NCBI GenBank assembly: GCA_018434355.1
Contig: JAHDPL010000025.1
Span: 50,877-114,876 of the forward strand
Direction: 5' to 3'
DNA length: 64,000 nt
From: Sporomusaceae bacterium
Lineage (GTDB): Bacteria > Bacillota > Negativicutes > UBA1444
A program made the translations under genes and the position numbers. Position 1 is the stretch's first letter. Each line of letters begins with the position of its first letter. The notes under the pieces were generated by a model that saw nothing but the letters and a program-made list of their open reading frames with translations, ran no database searches and was not told where the DNA came from. Of this stretch, positions 9,859-17,360 are shown piece after piece.

Positions 9859-10071
9859 CTAGGCCAGTACGCCGGTATCCTGGATCAGGATCGACGGTTC
9901 GAGCGCGTTCACCAAGTCGCCGCCAGTGGTGGCGAACAGATTCTTGGCGATGATCAGCGCCTGCGTCGCCTGGACTTCCGCTTTGGTCAGGCCGTCTTTC
10001 GGGCCAACCAAAGTGAAGTTGACGATACTGCCGCCGGCGTTGCGAAACGGCATCTTGAGTGTCTTGGTCAT
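9859..10071 (-). CDS. DUF2922 family protein
   Basis: The 70-residue protein starts MTKTLKMPFRNAGGSIVNFT and continues with LVGPKDGLTKAEVQATQALI, the typical pattern of DUF2922. It has a good ribosome site (AAAGGAGG) and sits between the DUF1659 and YvrJ genes in one transcript. No function is known for the family. Confidence 0.85.
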   Translation of the reverse strand: MTKTLKMPFRNAGGSIVNFTLVGPKDGLTKAEVQATQALIIAKNLFATTGGDLVNALEPSILIQDTGVLA

Positions 10072-10108
10072 CGGGTTGTCCTCCTTTCATTAGTTTGGGG
10101 CTTCAGGG

Positions 10109-10333
10109 TTACTCGTTCGACAAGTCGGCTTCGTCGGTGCGGATGATCGCGACGAGCGCCGCGCCCTGCAAACCGCCGATGCTGGCACCCACGTCGAACA
10201 GGTCCTGGTCGGACGATGCCGGTTTCACGTTGGAAAACCGCAGCGTCTTGTACTGGGCCGCGCCGCTGGCACTGGTGCCGTTGGCGACCTTGATGCCGAT
10301 GCGGGATTCCTGGGGCGTTTTCACAACAGCCAT
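10109..10333 (-). CDS. DUF1659 family protein
   Basis: The 74-residue protein includes ESRIGIKVANG, QYKTLRFSNVKP and GLQGAALVAIIRTDEADLSN, the pattern of DUF1659. It is the first gene of the DUF1659-DUF2922-YvrJ transcript, with a strong GGAGGAG ribosome site. Upstream lie two terminator-like hairpins and a structured RNA candidate, suggesting that expression may be set by attenuation. Confidence 0.85.
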   Translation of the reverse strand: MAVVKTPQESRIGIKVANGTSASGAAQYKTLRFSNVKPASSDQDLFDVGASIGGLQGAALVAIIRTDEADLSNE

Positions 10334-10384
10334 GAGGTCTCCTCCTTTCCGGTGGCGGGGTTGCCGCGTCCCGAACTATTTATG

Positions 10385-10402
10385 AAAAACGGGCTGCGCC
10401 CG
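10385..10402 (-). terminator. Short terminator-like hairpin ahead of DUF1659 gene
   Basis: On the minus strand CGGGC-GCA-GCCCG is followed directly by TTTTT. It lies in the leader region of the DUF1659 operon, downstream of the structured RNA candidate. Confidence 0.55.
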
Positions 10403-10451
10403 AATTTCCGAATCCGTGCCCGCACCCCGCATTGCCTCTGAAAATGAGAAA

Positions 10452-10478
10452 GGGACACGCCATGGCTTGACGTGTCCC
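10452..10478 (-). terminator. Terminator-like hairpin following structured RNA
   Basis: GGGACACG pairs with CGTGTCCC across an 11-base loop and is followed on the minus strand by TTTCTCATTTT. It lies 8 bases after the folded RNA candidate, as in riboswitch or small-RNA arrangements, and may also end amidase transcription. Confidence 0.65.
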
Positions 10479-10486
10479 CCTAAAAT

Positions 10487-10560
10487 GGGGATGGAGGTAC
10501 TTATGGCAGCCCCCGGATTGCAAGTCCGGCGGTGATACCCTTCGTGTTCGCTCCATCCCC
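10487..10560 (-). ncRNA. Structured RNA candidate, tRNA-like in size
   Basis: The 74 bases are closed by a perfect 10-bp stem (GGGGATGGAG with CTCCATCCCC). Inside is a 5-bp stem (CCGGA/TCCGG) with a 7-base loop resembling an anticodon arm. On the plus strand the loop would read GCA (Cys) and on the minus strand TGC (Ala). There is no standard T arm and no encoded CCA, so it is not a normal tRNA. The minus strand is preferred because a terminator hairpin follows it there. It may be a regulatory leader of the DUF1659 operon or a small RNA. Confidence 0.45.
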
Positions 10561-10633
10561 TTAGAAGCCTATTCACTTGTCTGGCTTCAGTATACGCCTA
10601 TCGCAAAACGCCTGTCAAATTGACGCGGCGCAG

Positions 10634-11233
10634 CTATCCGGCGCTGCTCACCCCATAGGGAGCAGGACTTTCCATCACCTTGCCGAACAGCGGCCCGCCA
10701 TCGGCAAAGCGGTTGATGCCCCGCACCAGTCCTTCGGCGAATTGGCGTTTTCCCATGTCGCTGCTTAGCCGGGCCCGCTCCGCGTCATTGGTGAGAAACG
10801 CCAGTTCCACCAGCACCGCCGGCATGGCCGTTTCCAGCAGCACCGTCCATTCGTCGTTGGTTTTCACGTGCCGGTCGACCGTGTGACAGAACGCCACCAG
10901 CTCCGACTGGATGCAGCGGGCCAGGGCGTGGCCGGTTTCGCTGCCGGGGAAATAGAAGGTTTCAGTGCCTTTTGCCGATTCATCGTTACTGGCGTTGCAG
11001 TGGATGCTGACGAAGATATCGGCGCCAAACGCCCAGGCAGCCTCGCAGCGCCAGGACAGCCAGTCGTTGTCCACTTCGCCGCTGCGTGTCAGCAGCACCT
11101 GGTGGCCGAATTTCTCCAGCATCCGGCCTGCGATCTTCGCCACCTCCAGATTGATCGCCGCCTCGGTTACGCCACCGGCGCAGGCTCCCGGCTCGATTTT
11201 GCCACTATGGCCGGGGTCAATGCAAATTTTCAA
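10634..11233 (-). CDS. N-acetylmuramoyl-L-alanine amidase (Amidase_3)
   Basis: The 199-residue enzyme cleaves the amide between MurNAc and L-Ala in peptidoglycan. KICIDPGHSG carries the first zinc histidine, NLEVAK follows, FVSIHCNAS carries the second histidine, and VELAFLTN the catalytic-region glutamate. It has no signal peptide or cell-wall-binding domain, as expected of a phage endolysin that needs a holin. The start is placed at TTG 11233, because GGAGG overlaps the upstream ATG (11248) and is correctly spaced for the TTG. The only holin-like candidate nearby is the YvrJ protein. Confidence 0.88.
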   Translation of the reverse strand: MKICIDPGHSGKIEPGACAGGVTEAAINLEVAKIAGRMLEKFGHQVLLTRSGEVDNDWLSWRCEAAWAFGADIFVSIHCNASNDESAKGTETFYFPGSETGHALARCIQSELVAFCHTVDRHVKTNDEWTVLLETAMPAVLVELAFLTNDAERARLSSDMGKRQFAEGLVRGINRFADGGPLFGKVMESPAPYGVSSAG

Positions 11234-11414
11234 CGATAATCCCTCCATTTTCGCCGAATATCGCCTGATATCCGGTTTGTCAGATTCACCCCTGCGGGTG
11301 TAACATATTACCTGTGAGTCGGGAACATCTCCCTTTGTTTGCCGATATTCATCAAACGCAAAACAGTCGTTGCTTGTGTAGAGGCGGCGGCTGTTTTGTT
11401 TGTCCGCGCCGATA

Positions 11415-12263
11415 TCAGCGTTGCTGTTTGCCTTTCTTGGTCAGCTGCCGAAAAATAAAGCTTTCCATGGTATTTTGGATGAACGCCACGCCGCTGGCGT
11501 GCACCCTGGTCACCGGCCGCACATGCAGCGCGCCGTCCGGGGCGAAGTATTCCTGCTGAACGACGCTGAAATGGCCGTAGTCGATGTATCGCTGCAAAGG
11601 CACGTTGCCTTCCATCAACACTCCTTCACTGCGCAGGAACTTGATCAGGTTGTTGCGCCCTTGCAGCGGGACGCCGAGCATTTTCGCCGTCTCGCCGAGC
11701 GAGAACGTGTCTGTCGTGTCCGTCAGCCTGTCGTAAGCGTCAGCCTTGATTGCTAGTTCGGCGTTTTCCCGGCGCAGCTCCTCGCATTCGCCCTCTGCAT
11801 CCACCGCCAGTCGCAACAGGTCGCGCCTGCTAAATGGCGGCAGCGGCAAAGCCTCTTCTCCGGTTGCGGCGGTGGCGGAGGCTTTCGGCTCCGGCAGTCC
11901 GGCTGCCGCATAGGGATCGTCTTTGCACCATTGCTGGACGGGGGCGACTTCCCGCCGCAGCCAGCGGCGCAGCGAACGGGCCGGATGTTTGTCGGCCAGC
12001 AGCGTCAGCTGTTCCAGACCGGCCGGACTGACCACGTTCATCATGGCGCGGCGTTTTGGTTGACTGAGCAGAGAAACTTTCATCAGTTTCCGGTAGGCAG
12101 GGTCGATGCGGCGCACCGCCCGGCTCACCTGCGGCAGGCCGAGCGCCGTGCAGATATCTGCAGCGACGAACCAGGTTTCGCATGTATCCTGCAGCATGCG
12201 CAGCGGTTTGTCCTGATAGGTGAATTGATGTGAGACGAGGGGGATTTTGGGTGTAGTTTTCAT
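11415..12263 (-). CDS. Phage antirepressor, Bro-N plus KilAC
   Basis: The 282-residue protein has an N-terminal Bro-N domain (about 15-105, with WFVAADICTALGL and SPAGLEQLTLLADKHPA) and a C-terminal KilAC/ANT domain (about 175-275, with LGETAKMLGVPLQGRNNLIK and YFAPDG). Antirepressors of this type inactivate the phage repressor or act as late regulators. It is divergent from the tandem paralogue array. With the repressor at 19050, it may form the induction switch of this element. Confidence 0.9.
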   Translation of the reverse strand: MKTTPKIPLVSHQFTYQDKPLRMLQDTCETWFVAADICTALGLPQVSRAVRRIDPAYRKLMKVSLLSQPKRRAMMNVVSPAGLEQLTLLADKHPARSLRRWLRREVAPVQQWCKDDPYAAAGLPEPKASATAATGEEALPLPPFSRRDLLRLAVDAEGECEELRRENAELAIKADAYDRLTDTTDTFSLGETAKMLGVPLQGRNNLIKFLRSEGVLMEGNVPLQRYIDYGHFSVVQQEYFAPDGALHVRPVTRVHASGVAFIQNTMESFIFRQLTKKGKQQR

Positions 12264-12308
12264 GATGGAGCCTCCTTTTATTTTGGTTTATTTGGCAAAG
12301 CTTTTCGC

Positions 12309-12333
12309 CCGCCACCGGTGGCGGTGGTATAAT
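12309..12333 (+). promoter_or_regulatory. Promoter with 16-bp palindrome ahead of paralogue array
   Basis: An extended -10 (TGGTATAAT, with TATAAT at 12328-12333) lies 54 bases before the first paralogue gene. Just upstream is a perfect 16-bp palindrome, CCGCCACCGGTGGCGG (12309-12324), where a regulator could bind. No clear -35 is visible. Confidence 0.5.
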
Positions 12334-12387
12334 GGAAGGGATCTATGATTAGCGCGGCGCGGTGAAACAGCGCGGACCGCGAAAGGG

Positions 12388-12840
12388 ATGAACACGATGG
12401 ATCAACTCATGATCGCCGATGTCCGGCAAAAACTCAGCGCCATTTTCGACCAAGTCTCCGAACCGCTCTACCACAGGGGGGAGGGGCCGTTTTTCATGGC
12501 CACCCAGGAACAGGGCGGCGAGGTGAAGTTCTTTTTCTATGAAGCCAACACGGTGGAGGCGTTCCTGGCTGATCCGGAGAAGCTGCCGGCGGCGTTCGCC
12601 GAAGCCGATTTCCTGTTCAGCGCGACTGACGGGCTCGATATGACGAATATTGAGCAGAGCCAGCGCGATTATGTGCTTTATATGGTCCGCCTGGCGCCGG
12701 ATTCGCCGGCCTGTCGCCTAGCCATTCGCAAACTAAGTGAGCAGAACCCTGAACAAGTGCTGAACATCGCCCTGCTGAATGAACTGGGCAACATCGTGCC
12801 TGCGGCGTCGCTGGTGGACGCACCGGTGCTACTTTCGTAG
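12388..12840 (+). CDS. Tandem paralogue family member 1 (unknown function)
   Basis: The 150-residue protein is unrecognised. Its middle, EPLYHRGEGPFFMAT then FLADPEKLPAAFAEADFLF, and its end, APDSPACRLAIRKLSEQNPE then LNELGN, are shared with the next genes, showing a family of five diverged copies. There is no signal peptide or membrane segment, so it is probably cytoplasmic. The start could be ATG 12388 or the ATG three codons later (MDQLMIADVRQKL), which aligns with member 3. It is the first gene of the array, with its own promoter and terminator. Confidence 0.7.
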   Translation: MNTMDQLMIADVRQKLSAIFDQVSEPLYHRGEGPFFMATQEQGGEVKFFFYEANTVEAFLADPEKLPAAFAEADFLFSATDGLDMTNIEQSQRDYVLYMVRLAPDSPACRLAIRKLSEQNPEQVLNIALLNELGNIVPAASLVDAPVLLS

Positions 12841-12853
12841 GCTTCGCCACCGA

Positions 12854-13096
12854 TAGAATTGACGAGATTTCTGATGCCCGCTGCCGCTTTGGTGGCGGGC
12901 GTTTTGTTTTGGCCGTTACCGATATTTGGCCAAAATCGGCGATATTTTCCGCTCCCTTCCCCTGAGCGACGGTTTCGGTCGATTACCCGGCGATAAGGCC
13001 GGAATCCTGCCAAATGCTAGTAGGTTCTTTGGGTGAATCTGCCGGCCCTGGGGCGTATAATAAAAAACGATTTGTGATTTCTTGGGAAAGGGATGA
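12854..13096 (+). repeat. Duplicated terminator-promoter block, copy 1
   Basis: About 240 bases are nearly identical to 14087-14350. The block starts at TAGAATTGACGAGA, holds a terminator-like hairpin (GCCCGCTGCCG pairing with GGTGGCGGGC then GTTTTGTTTT), and ends with a TATAAT -10 (about 13057) and a ribosome site. Each copy therefore closes one paralogue gene and launches the next. The same hairpin sequence recurs in inverted form at 22852-22876. Confidence 0.8.
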
Positions 13097-13100
13097 GCCG

Positions 13101-13574
13101 ATGAGAACGGAAAACCTAATGGAAAAAATGTTGAAAAGGGAATTGATTGAGATGCTTCGCGTCGAATTAGAAAAAAGGTCAATAACAATCTCGGAAATTT
13201 TATACTATGGCAGTGAAGGCCCCTATCTATTGGCGAGGACTGTGGAGCAAAACCAAGAGGTATTTCGTTGTTGTGAAGTGTCTACCCATTCGGAGATTAG
13301 CGCCAATCCGGAAAGAATTCCCGCCGCGTTCTCGGATCCCCAATTCATTCTGGAAGCGATTCAGACGATGGACTTGCCAACTTCAGATCGCTGCTACGAT
13401 AGATTCACGATACGTTTGGCAAAAATGGCGTTGCCTTCGTTTGACGGTAATGAGAAACCTTTGTTGTATCCGGGGAAGGAACTGATAGTGCTTGAAAACA
13501 CCTATATAAGTAGTCCTGCAGGGAGCAGCCGCGTATCCGGCGTAGCACGCCGAGAAAAAGACGTGTTGCATTAG
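13101..13574 (+). CDS. Tandem paralogue family member 2 (unknown function)
   Basis: The 157-residue protein starts at MRTENLMEKML. The longer reading frame from 13014 crosses the repeat block and its -10 box, so the later ATG, preceded by AAAGGGATGAG, is chosen. GSEGPYLLAR and ISANPERIPAAFSDPQFILE align with members 1 and 3. The C-terminal third (SSPAGSSRVSGVARREKDVLH) departs from the other members and may be a frameshifted or replaced end. Function unknown. Confidence 0.65.
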   Translation: MRTENLMEKMLKRELIEMLRVELEKRSITISEILYYGSEGPYLLARTVEQNQEVFRCCEVSTHSEISANPERIPAAFSDPQFILEAIQTMDLPTSDRCYDRFTIRLAKMALPSFDGNEKPLLYPGKELIVLENTYISSPAGSSRVSGVARREKDVLH

Positions 13575-13627
13575 GATTTCCGGTCATCTGGCGATTGAAA
13601 AATTTGCAGCTTGAGGATGTGATTCAA

Positions 13628-14089
13628 ATGGACCAAACGGCGATTACCAATTTGCGCCAACTACTTTGCACCGCTTGCGATAATGTATCGGAGCCGATTT
13701 ATTATCAAGGCGAGGGCCCCTATATCATGATCACGTATGAGGATTTTGATGACGTCTGTTTTTGCTTCTATGAAATGAACGATGTTGAATCGTTTCTGGC
13801 CGATCCCGGAAAAAAGCCCGCCGTATTTGCTGACAATCAATTTCTGTTAAACATAGCAGAGCAAATGAATCTGCATAAACTTTTGCGTGATCGCGGTCTT
13901 TCAACTTACCACCTGTTCCGCGACCGGCTGGTGCCGGATACGCTGGCTTGCAACGAGGCAATCCGCGAGCTCCATAAGCACAGTCCCGAATTGGTCGAAA
14001 GCATCATGCTGATCGACAGTGGTGGCAATTTCAGTCGCGGCGAAACGGTTGTTCCCGGAGAGTATGTTCGGTTAGCGTTAGTAAAATAG
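13628..14089 (+). CDS. Tandem paralogue family member 3 (unknown function)
   Basis: The 153-residue protein is the closest relative of member 1: SEPIYYQGEGPYIMIT, SFLADPGKKPAVFADNQFLL and VPDTLACNEAIRELHKHSPE line up. The start is placed at ATG 13628 (MDQTAITNLRQLL), matching MDQLMIADVRQKL of member 1, rather than the upstream TTG at 13595. Its stop overlaps the beginning of repeat copy 2. Acidic, apparently cytoplasmic; no known domain. Confidence 0.7.
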   Translation: MDQTAITNLRQLLCTACDNVSEPIYYQGEGPYIMITYEDFDDVCFCFYEMNDVESFLADPGKKPAVFADNQFLLNIAEQMNLHKLLRDRGLSTYHLFRDRLVPDTLACNEAIRELHKHSPELVESIMLIDSGGNFSRGETVVPGEYVRLALVK

Positions 14090-14350
14090 AATTGACGAGA
14101 CGACTTGCGTCCCTTGCCCGGCCTCCAGCCCTCTGCTGGTTTGGTGGCGGGCGTTTTGTTTTGGCCGTTACCGATATTGGGCCAGAATCGGCGATATTTT
14201 CCGATCCCTTCCCCTGAGCGACGGTTTCGGTCGATTACCCGGCGATAAGGCGGAAATGCTGCCAAATGCTTGTAGGTTCTTTGGGTGAATCTGCCGTCCC
14301 TGGGGCGTATAATAAAAAACGATTTGCGATTTCATGGGAAAGGGGTGATA
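14087..14350 (+). repeat. Duplicated terminator-promoter block, copy 2
   Basis: This is the second copy of 12854-13096, with a few substitutions and a slightly longer start that includes CCGGCCTCCAGCCC, also found in the large structured repeat. It carries the same hairpin, the same TATAAT (about 14309) and a ribosome site for member 4. Confidence 0.8.
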
Positions 14351-14352
14351 GA

Positions 14353-14835
14353 ATGACTCATCAGGAAATGGTCGACACCATTGTGCGCGAGATGGAAAAG
14401 AAATTTATCTTTATAGCGGAACTTGGGGCCCAAGACGCAGCTTCGTTCGTCTTTGGTGTACGAAGAATTGAATCAGGGTTCAGAAAACACGTCTATCTAC
14501 CCCATAGTGAACAGAAGTTCTTGTCTGCGCCAGGTGAACTCAAGGAGAATACAATAGCGGCTCAACAGCTTTGCCGCACCCTCAATTGTTGCTGTCTGGA
14601 CTTTTCAAAAAACAGATTGTTTGAGGCCGGTGTTCATGCGCGAATGGTGATCCCGGATACGCTGGTTTGTCGCCAGAGGCTGGAAAGTTTGGCGAAAATC
14701 AATCCGGATTGGCCGCGGTACTGCCTGTTGCTCGATGAATCGGCAATGTCGTTAATGGCCGACCTGGCGAAAGCAGAATCTTTCTGCGTGATGAAAGACC
14801 GCGATACGCCCGACGAGAATAAAACGATTTGCTAG
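14353..14835 (+). CDS. Tandem paralogue family member 4 (unknown function)
   Basis: The 160-residue protein starts at MTHQEMVDTIV, after AAAGGGGTGATAGA; the longer frame from 14266 covers the repeat. Its C-terminal half (VIPDTLVCRQRLESLAKINP then LLLDESA) matches members 1 and 3, while its N-terminus matches member 5. It is probably co-translated with member 5, whose start lies 10 bases after its stop. Function unknown. Confidence 0.65.
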   Translation: MTHQEMVDTIVREMEKKFIFIAELGAQDAASFVFGVRRIESGFRKHVYLPHSEQKFLSAPGELKENTIAAQQLCRTLNCCCLDFSKNRLFEAGVHARMVIPDTLVCRQRLESLAKINPDWPRYCLLLDESAMSLMADLAKAESFCVMKDRDTPDENKTIC

Positions 14836-14845
14836 GAGATTTGCG

Positions 14846-15274
14846 TTGACAACACAAGAAATGCTGGATATCTTATTAAATAGATTTGCAACTGATTCAA
14901 GCGTTTTGGCTGTGGGAACTCCCCGTACCTTGCCGCACGGCGGTATTGCATTGGAAGTTTGCGTTGACTCATTCTGCTGCACTTATATCAGCTGTATTCA
15001 TCTCTTTGAATCGGATAAAATGCTTCGTGATACCGAGGCAATAATGACAAATAATCACGATCACTTTGATCAGGAATTCTTTCGCACTGCCACTCTGAAA
15101 GCCGCAGCAGTAGGTCATCGCTTAATCCGGTCGTTCACGCGCAATTTTTTTCCCCTAGAAGCAGAATGTGCAGAACGCGTGCAAGATTTTGCGAATCGAC
15201 AAGAATACGGCAGTGTGTGGTTTTTGGATGAGACGGGAGACATCTATTTTCCTAAAACCTTGGCAAAACGATAA
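14846..15274 (+). CDS. Tandem paralogue family member 5 (unknown function)
   Basis: The 142-residue protein begins at TTG 14846, with AGGAG overlapping the stop of member 4. TTQEMLDILLNRF resembles the start of member 4, and FFPLEAECAERVQDFANRQE then VWFLDETGDIYF matches the shared C-terminal pattern. It is the most diverged member. The gene ends exactly where the inverted structured repeat begins. Confidence 0.6.
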   Translation: MTTQEMLDILLNRFATDSSVLAVGTPRTLPHGGIALEVCVDSFCCTYISCIHLFESDKMLRDTEAIMTNNHDHFDQEFFRTATLKAAAVGHRLIRSFTRNFFPLEAECAERVQDFANRQEYGSVWFLDETGDIYFPKTLAKR

Positions 15275-15650
15275 CCCCCTTCGCGTCCCTCGTCCGGCCT
15301 CCAGCCCGCCACCCGACGGTGGCGGGCTTTCGTCTGCCGTCCTTCAGGCCGCCCTGTATCCACGAAACACACTTCCGCCACCGCGCCGCGTCGGTCTTCG
15401 GTGCACTACGCCCGCCGGCCACGGTCGCGGCTTGGCATCCCGGCCCGGCTGCGCCGTTCCCTTACCGTCATCCTTCACTTCGTTCGGATGTGGATCTGCT
15501 AAGCCGTTGTCTGCGCTACCGCTTGCCACCGGCCTAGCATTCACCAGGCTCGCCTTGGCTGCATCTCGCTACCTCCGGCGTGCGTCGCTACCGCTCCGCG
15601 CCTCCTGCGTCCGCTCGTCTCCGCCCGGCTTCACCCACTCCCCGGGGAGA
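15274..15650 (-). repeat. Structured repeat element, copy 2, 3' half (inverted)
   Basis: The reverse complement of this stretch closely matches the last block of the copy at 4380-4660, including GGAGGCCGGACGAGGGACGC, the hairpin AGCCCGCCACC/GGTGGCGGGCT and ACATCCGAACGAAGTGAAGG. One internal block is transposed or inserted relative to copy 1. No protein-coding gene is apparent in this 480-base gap; the hairpin may also end transcription of the paralogue array. Confidence 0.65.
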
Positions 15651-15759
15651 CGCCGCAACATTTCAAAGTTTGGATACAAATGCTCCATGATTTTGTTACA
15701 GCTGTATCGTAAGATATAACCAAAGGGAACCCTTACGACGAAATCAGGAGGGAATGACA

Positions 15760-16284
15760 ATGAAAAAAACCTGGATGCTCGCAATTCTTGCGATAATGAT
15801 TGCAACAAGCGCTTTTGCCCCTGGGCTCGCAGCGGCTTCGCCCGCTTACGGCGCTGCCGGCTCGGCAGCAGTGGCTGATTCAGAACTGACGCTCGGCGCA
15901 ATGCTGACGTTTGCCCTGCAAGATGAGTACCTGGCCCGAGGAGAATACCAAAAAATCATGGCTAAGTTTGGTGAACGCCGTCCGTTCTCAAACATCGTGA
16001 AAGCGGAAGAACAACATATTGCGTGGTTGGTCCCGCTGTTTGAAAAGTACGGAGTGACATTGCCGCCGGATCGTGGCCAGGAGCTGGCGCAAGTGCCGGA
16101 AACCTTTTCCGCCGCGTTATTAGCGGGAGTTGATGCGGAAATCGCCAACATCGACATGTACCAACGGTTTTTGGCACGTGAACTGCCGAGTGATGTCAGG
16201 GCGGTGTTCGAACATCTGCTCACCGGTTCCCGCAACCACTTGGCCGCTTTCCAGGGCGGACGCGGTGGCGGAAAAAATCGCTAA
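15760..16284 (+). CDS. Secreted ferritin-like DUF2202 protein
   Basis: The 174-residue protein has a signal peptide (MKKTWMLAILAIMIATSAFA, with Ala-rich cleavage region near 25) and a ferritin-like four-helix domain of the DUF2202 type: FALQDEYLARGEYQKIMAKF, VKAEEQHIAWLVPLFEKYG, AEIANIDMYQRFL and TGSRNHLAAFQGG. The Glu and His residues could bind a di-iron site. AGGAGG is spaced for the ATG at 15760, not the one at 15754. It lies, in opposite orientation, between the two halves of structured repeat copy 2, so it may be an inserted cargo gene. Confidence 0.82.
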   Translation: MKKTWMLAILAIMIATSAFAPGLAAASPAYGAAGSAAVADSELTLGAMLTFALQDEYLARGEYQKIMAKFGERRPFSNIVKAEEQHIAWLVPLFEKYGVTLPPDRGQELAQVPETFSAALLAGVDAEIANIDMYQRFLARELPSDVRAVFEHLLTGSRNHLAAFQGGRGGGKNR

Positions 16285-16299
16285 CGATTATTGATTCAA

Positions 16300-16335
16300 A
16301 ACCTTCATTCTGTTACCCCAAGCCACCTCGCTGGT
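16300..16335 (+). terminator. Possible terminator of DUF2202 gene
   Basis: CCACC and GGGTGG flank a short GC loop followed by TTTT just after the gene stop. The stem is short. Confidence 0.4.
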
Positions 16336-16339
16336 CGGG

Positions 16340-16830
16340 GTGGTTTTCCCTTTCCTGCCGCCTCTCCGGCAGCCAGCCGCTGCTCGCCATCGCTCGCGAC
16401 TCTCTCTGTCTGCCTCCGGTAATGCCTTACCGTCTCAGGCGGGGCTACAGCAGACCAACATTGCTGCCATGTCCATCGGCGTCAACCGGCCCGGCTGCGC
16501 CACGCCGGATCACGCCACGGTTTTTATCGTTCTCCGGTCACTGCCATGAGCAGCAGCCACCGCCTGACAGCCGCCCGGTTTCGGTCGCTGCCGGGGGAAA
16601 GCCGCCTAACAAAAGGCTTCTGCCCATTTCCGCCGCCCATCCGACAATAGACGTTATGCAAAGTAGCCGCGCCCAGCGCGTCTACTCTCCGCTGCCGCTA
16701 CGCCTACGGTTACATAACGCGGGCTATTGTCCGACGTGCGCCGGGTGGCGGCAACTCCCGGCAGGATTACGCTACGCGGTCGCCGTTTCCGGCTCAGGTC
16801 TTGGGCGTCCCTCGTTGACCTGCTGGACGC
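16340..16830 (-). repeat. Structured repeat element, copy 2, 5' half (inverted)
   Basis: No gene is seen here. The reverse complement matches the first half of the copy at 3446-4660. A long hairpin (GACAATAG at 16643-16650 with CTATTGTC at 16724-16731, and GTTATG at 16653-16658 with CATAAC at 16713-16718) corresponds to the 3753-3856 hairpin. The stretch 16478-16516 matches 3968-4013 (GGCGTGATCCGG and GCCGGGCCGGTTGACGCC). The paired arms differ between copies but stay complementary. Confidence 0.65.
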
Positions 16831-16833
16831 AGT

Positions 16834-17358
16834 CTAATCGGCAACCTGCGTGCTGCCGGCCAATGACCGGATCAGGTCGCCGACCCCGGCGATTTTCATC
16901 ACCTGCTCGATTTCCTTTTGTTCTTTGTGTTTGCTGCGCATCGACTCATACAACTTGAGAAAATGCGCCCGGTCCGCCGCCGGACTCTCGCTGCAACACA
17001 GCTGCAGCCAACCGATGGCCCGCACCGCCCGCCGTACGGTGTCGCAGCTGTACTGCGGCGCGCGGTAGGGGCCGAACTGAATGATCAGCTTTTCGACTTC
17101 CTCCCACGCTTCGGCGGCGGTAGGAAGTTTTTCGTTTCGCGGGTCGAGTTCCTCGGCAGCGGCGACGATCCGGGCCACGCTGGGGAAATAGTCCGACTCG
17201 CGGCAGACTTTGATCACTGCCGCTTTCGCCACCACCGGGTCTAGGTCGGCCAACATCAGCGACCAGGCGGCGACGATCGGCGCCGGGTCCTTGCTCTGCA
17301 TTGTCGGGTTGCTGCTTGCGGCCAGCGCCACCAAGGCACAAATATCCTGTTTCGTCAT
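16834..17358 (-). CDS. Phage replication protein, G39P-like helicase loader/inhibitor (tentative)
   Basis: The 174-residue protein has PAPIVAAWSLMLADLDPVVA then KVCRESDYFPSVARIVAAAE, the helical pattern seen in phage helicase loaders of the G39P/replisome-organiser type. It lies directly after a DUF4373 replication-like gene on the same strand, with GGAGGAATAACC as ribosome site. This order (initiator then loader) is usual in Firmicute phages. Assignment is by pattern and context, and a different replication accessory role is possible. Confidence 0.55.
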   Translation of the reverse strand: MTKQDICALVALAASSNPTMQSKDPAPIVAAWSLMLADLDPVVAKAAVIKVCRESDYFPSVARIVAAAEELDPRNEKLPTAAEAWEEVEKLIIQFGPYRAPQYSCDTVRRAVRAIGWLQLCCSESPAADRAHFLKLYESMRSKHKEQKEIEQVMKIAGVGDLIRSLAGSTQVAD

Positions 17359-17360
17359 GG

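Noticed and set aside
10487..10560. A tRNA-Cys(GCA) gene
   Set aside because: The anticodon-like arm fits, but there is no proper T arm, the closing stem is 10 bp, and CCA is not encoded. Kept as a structured RNA only.
13014..13100. Longer N-termini for paralogues 2 and 4 (from 13014 and 14266)
   Set aside because: The extra codons translate the duplicated promoter block, including its TATAAT, so they are upstream DNA.
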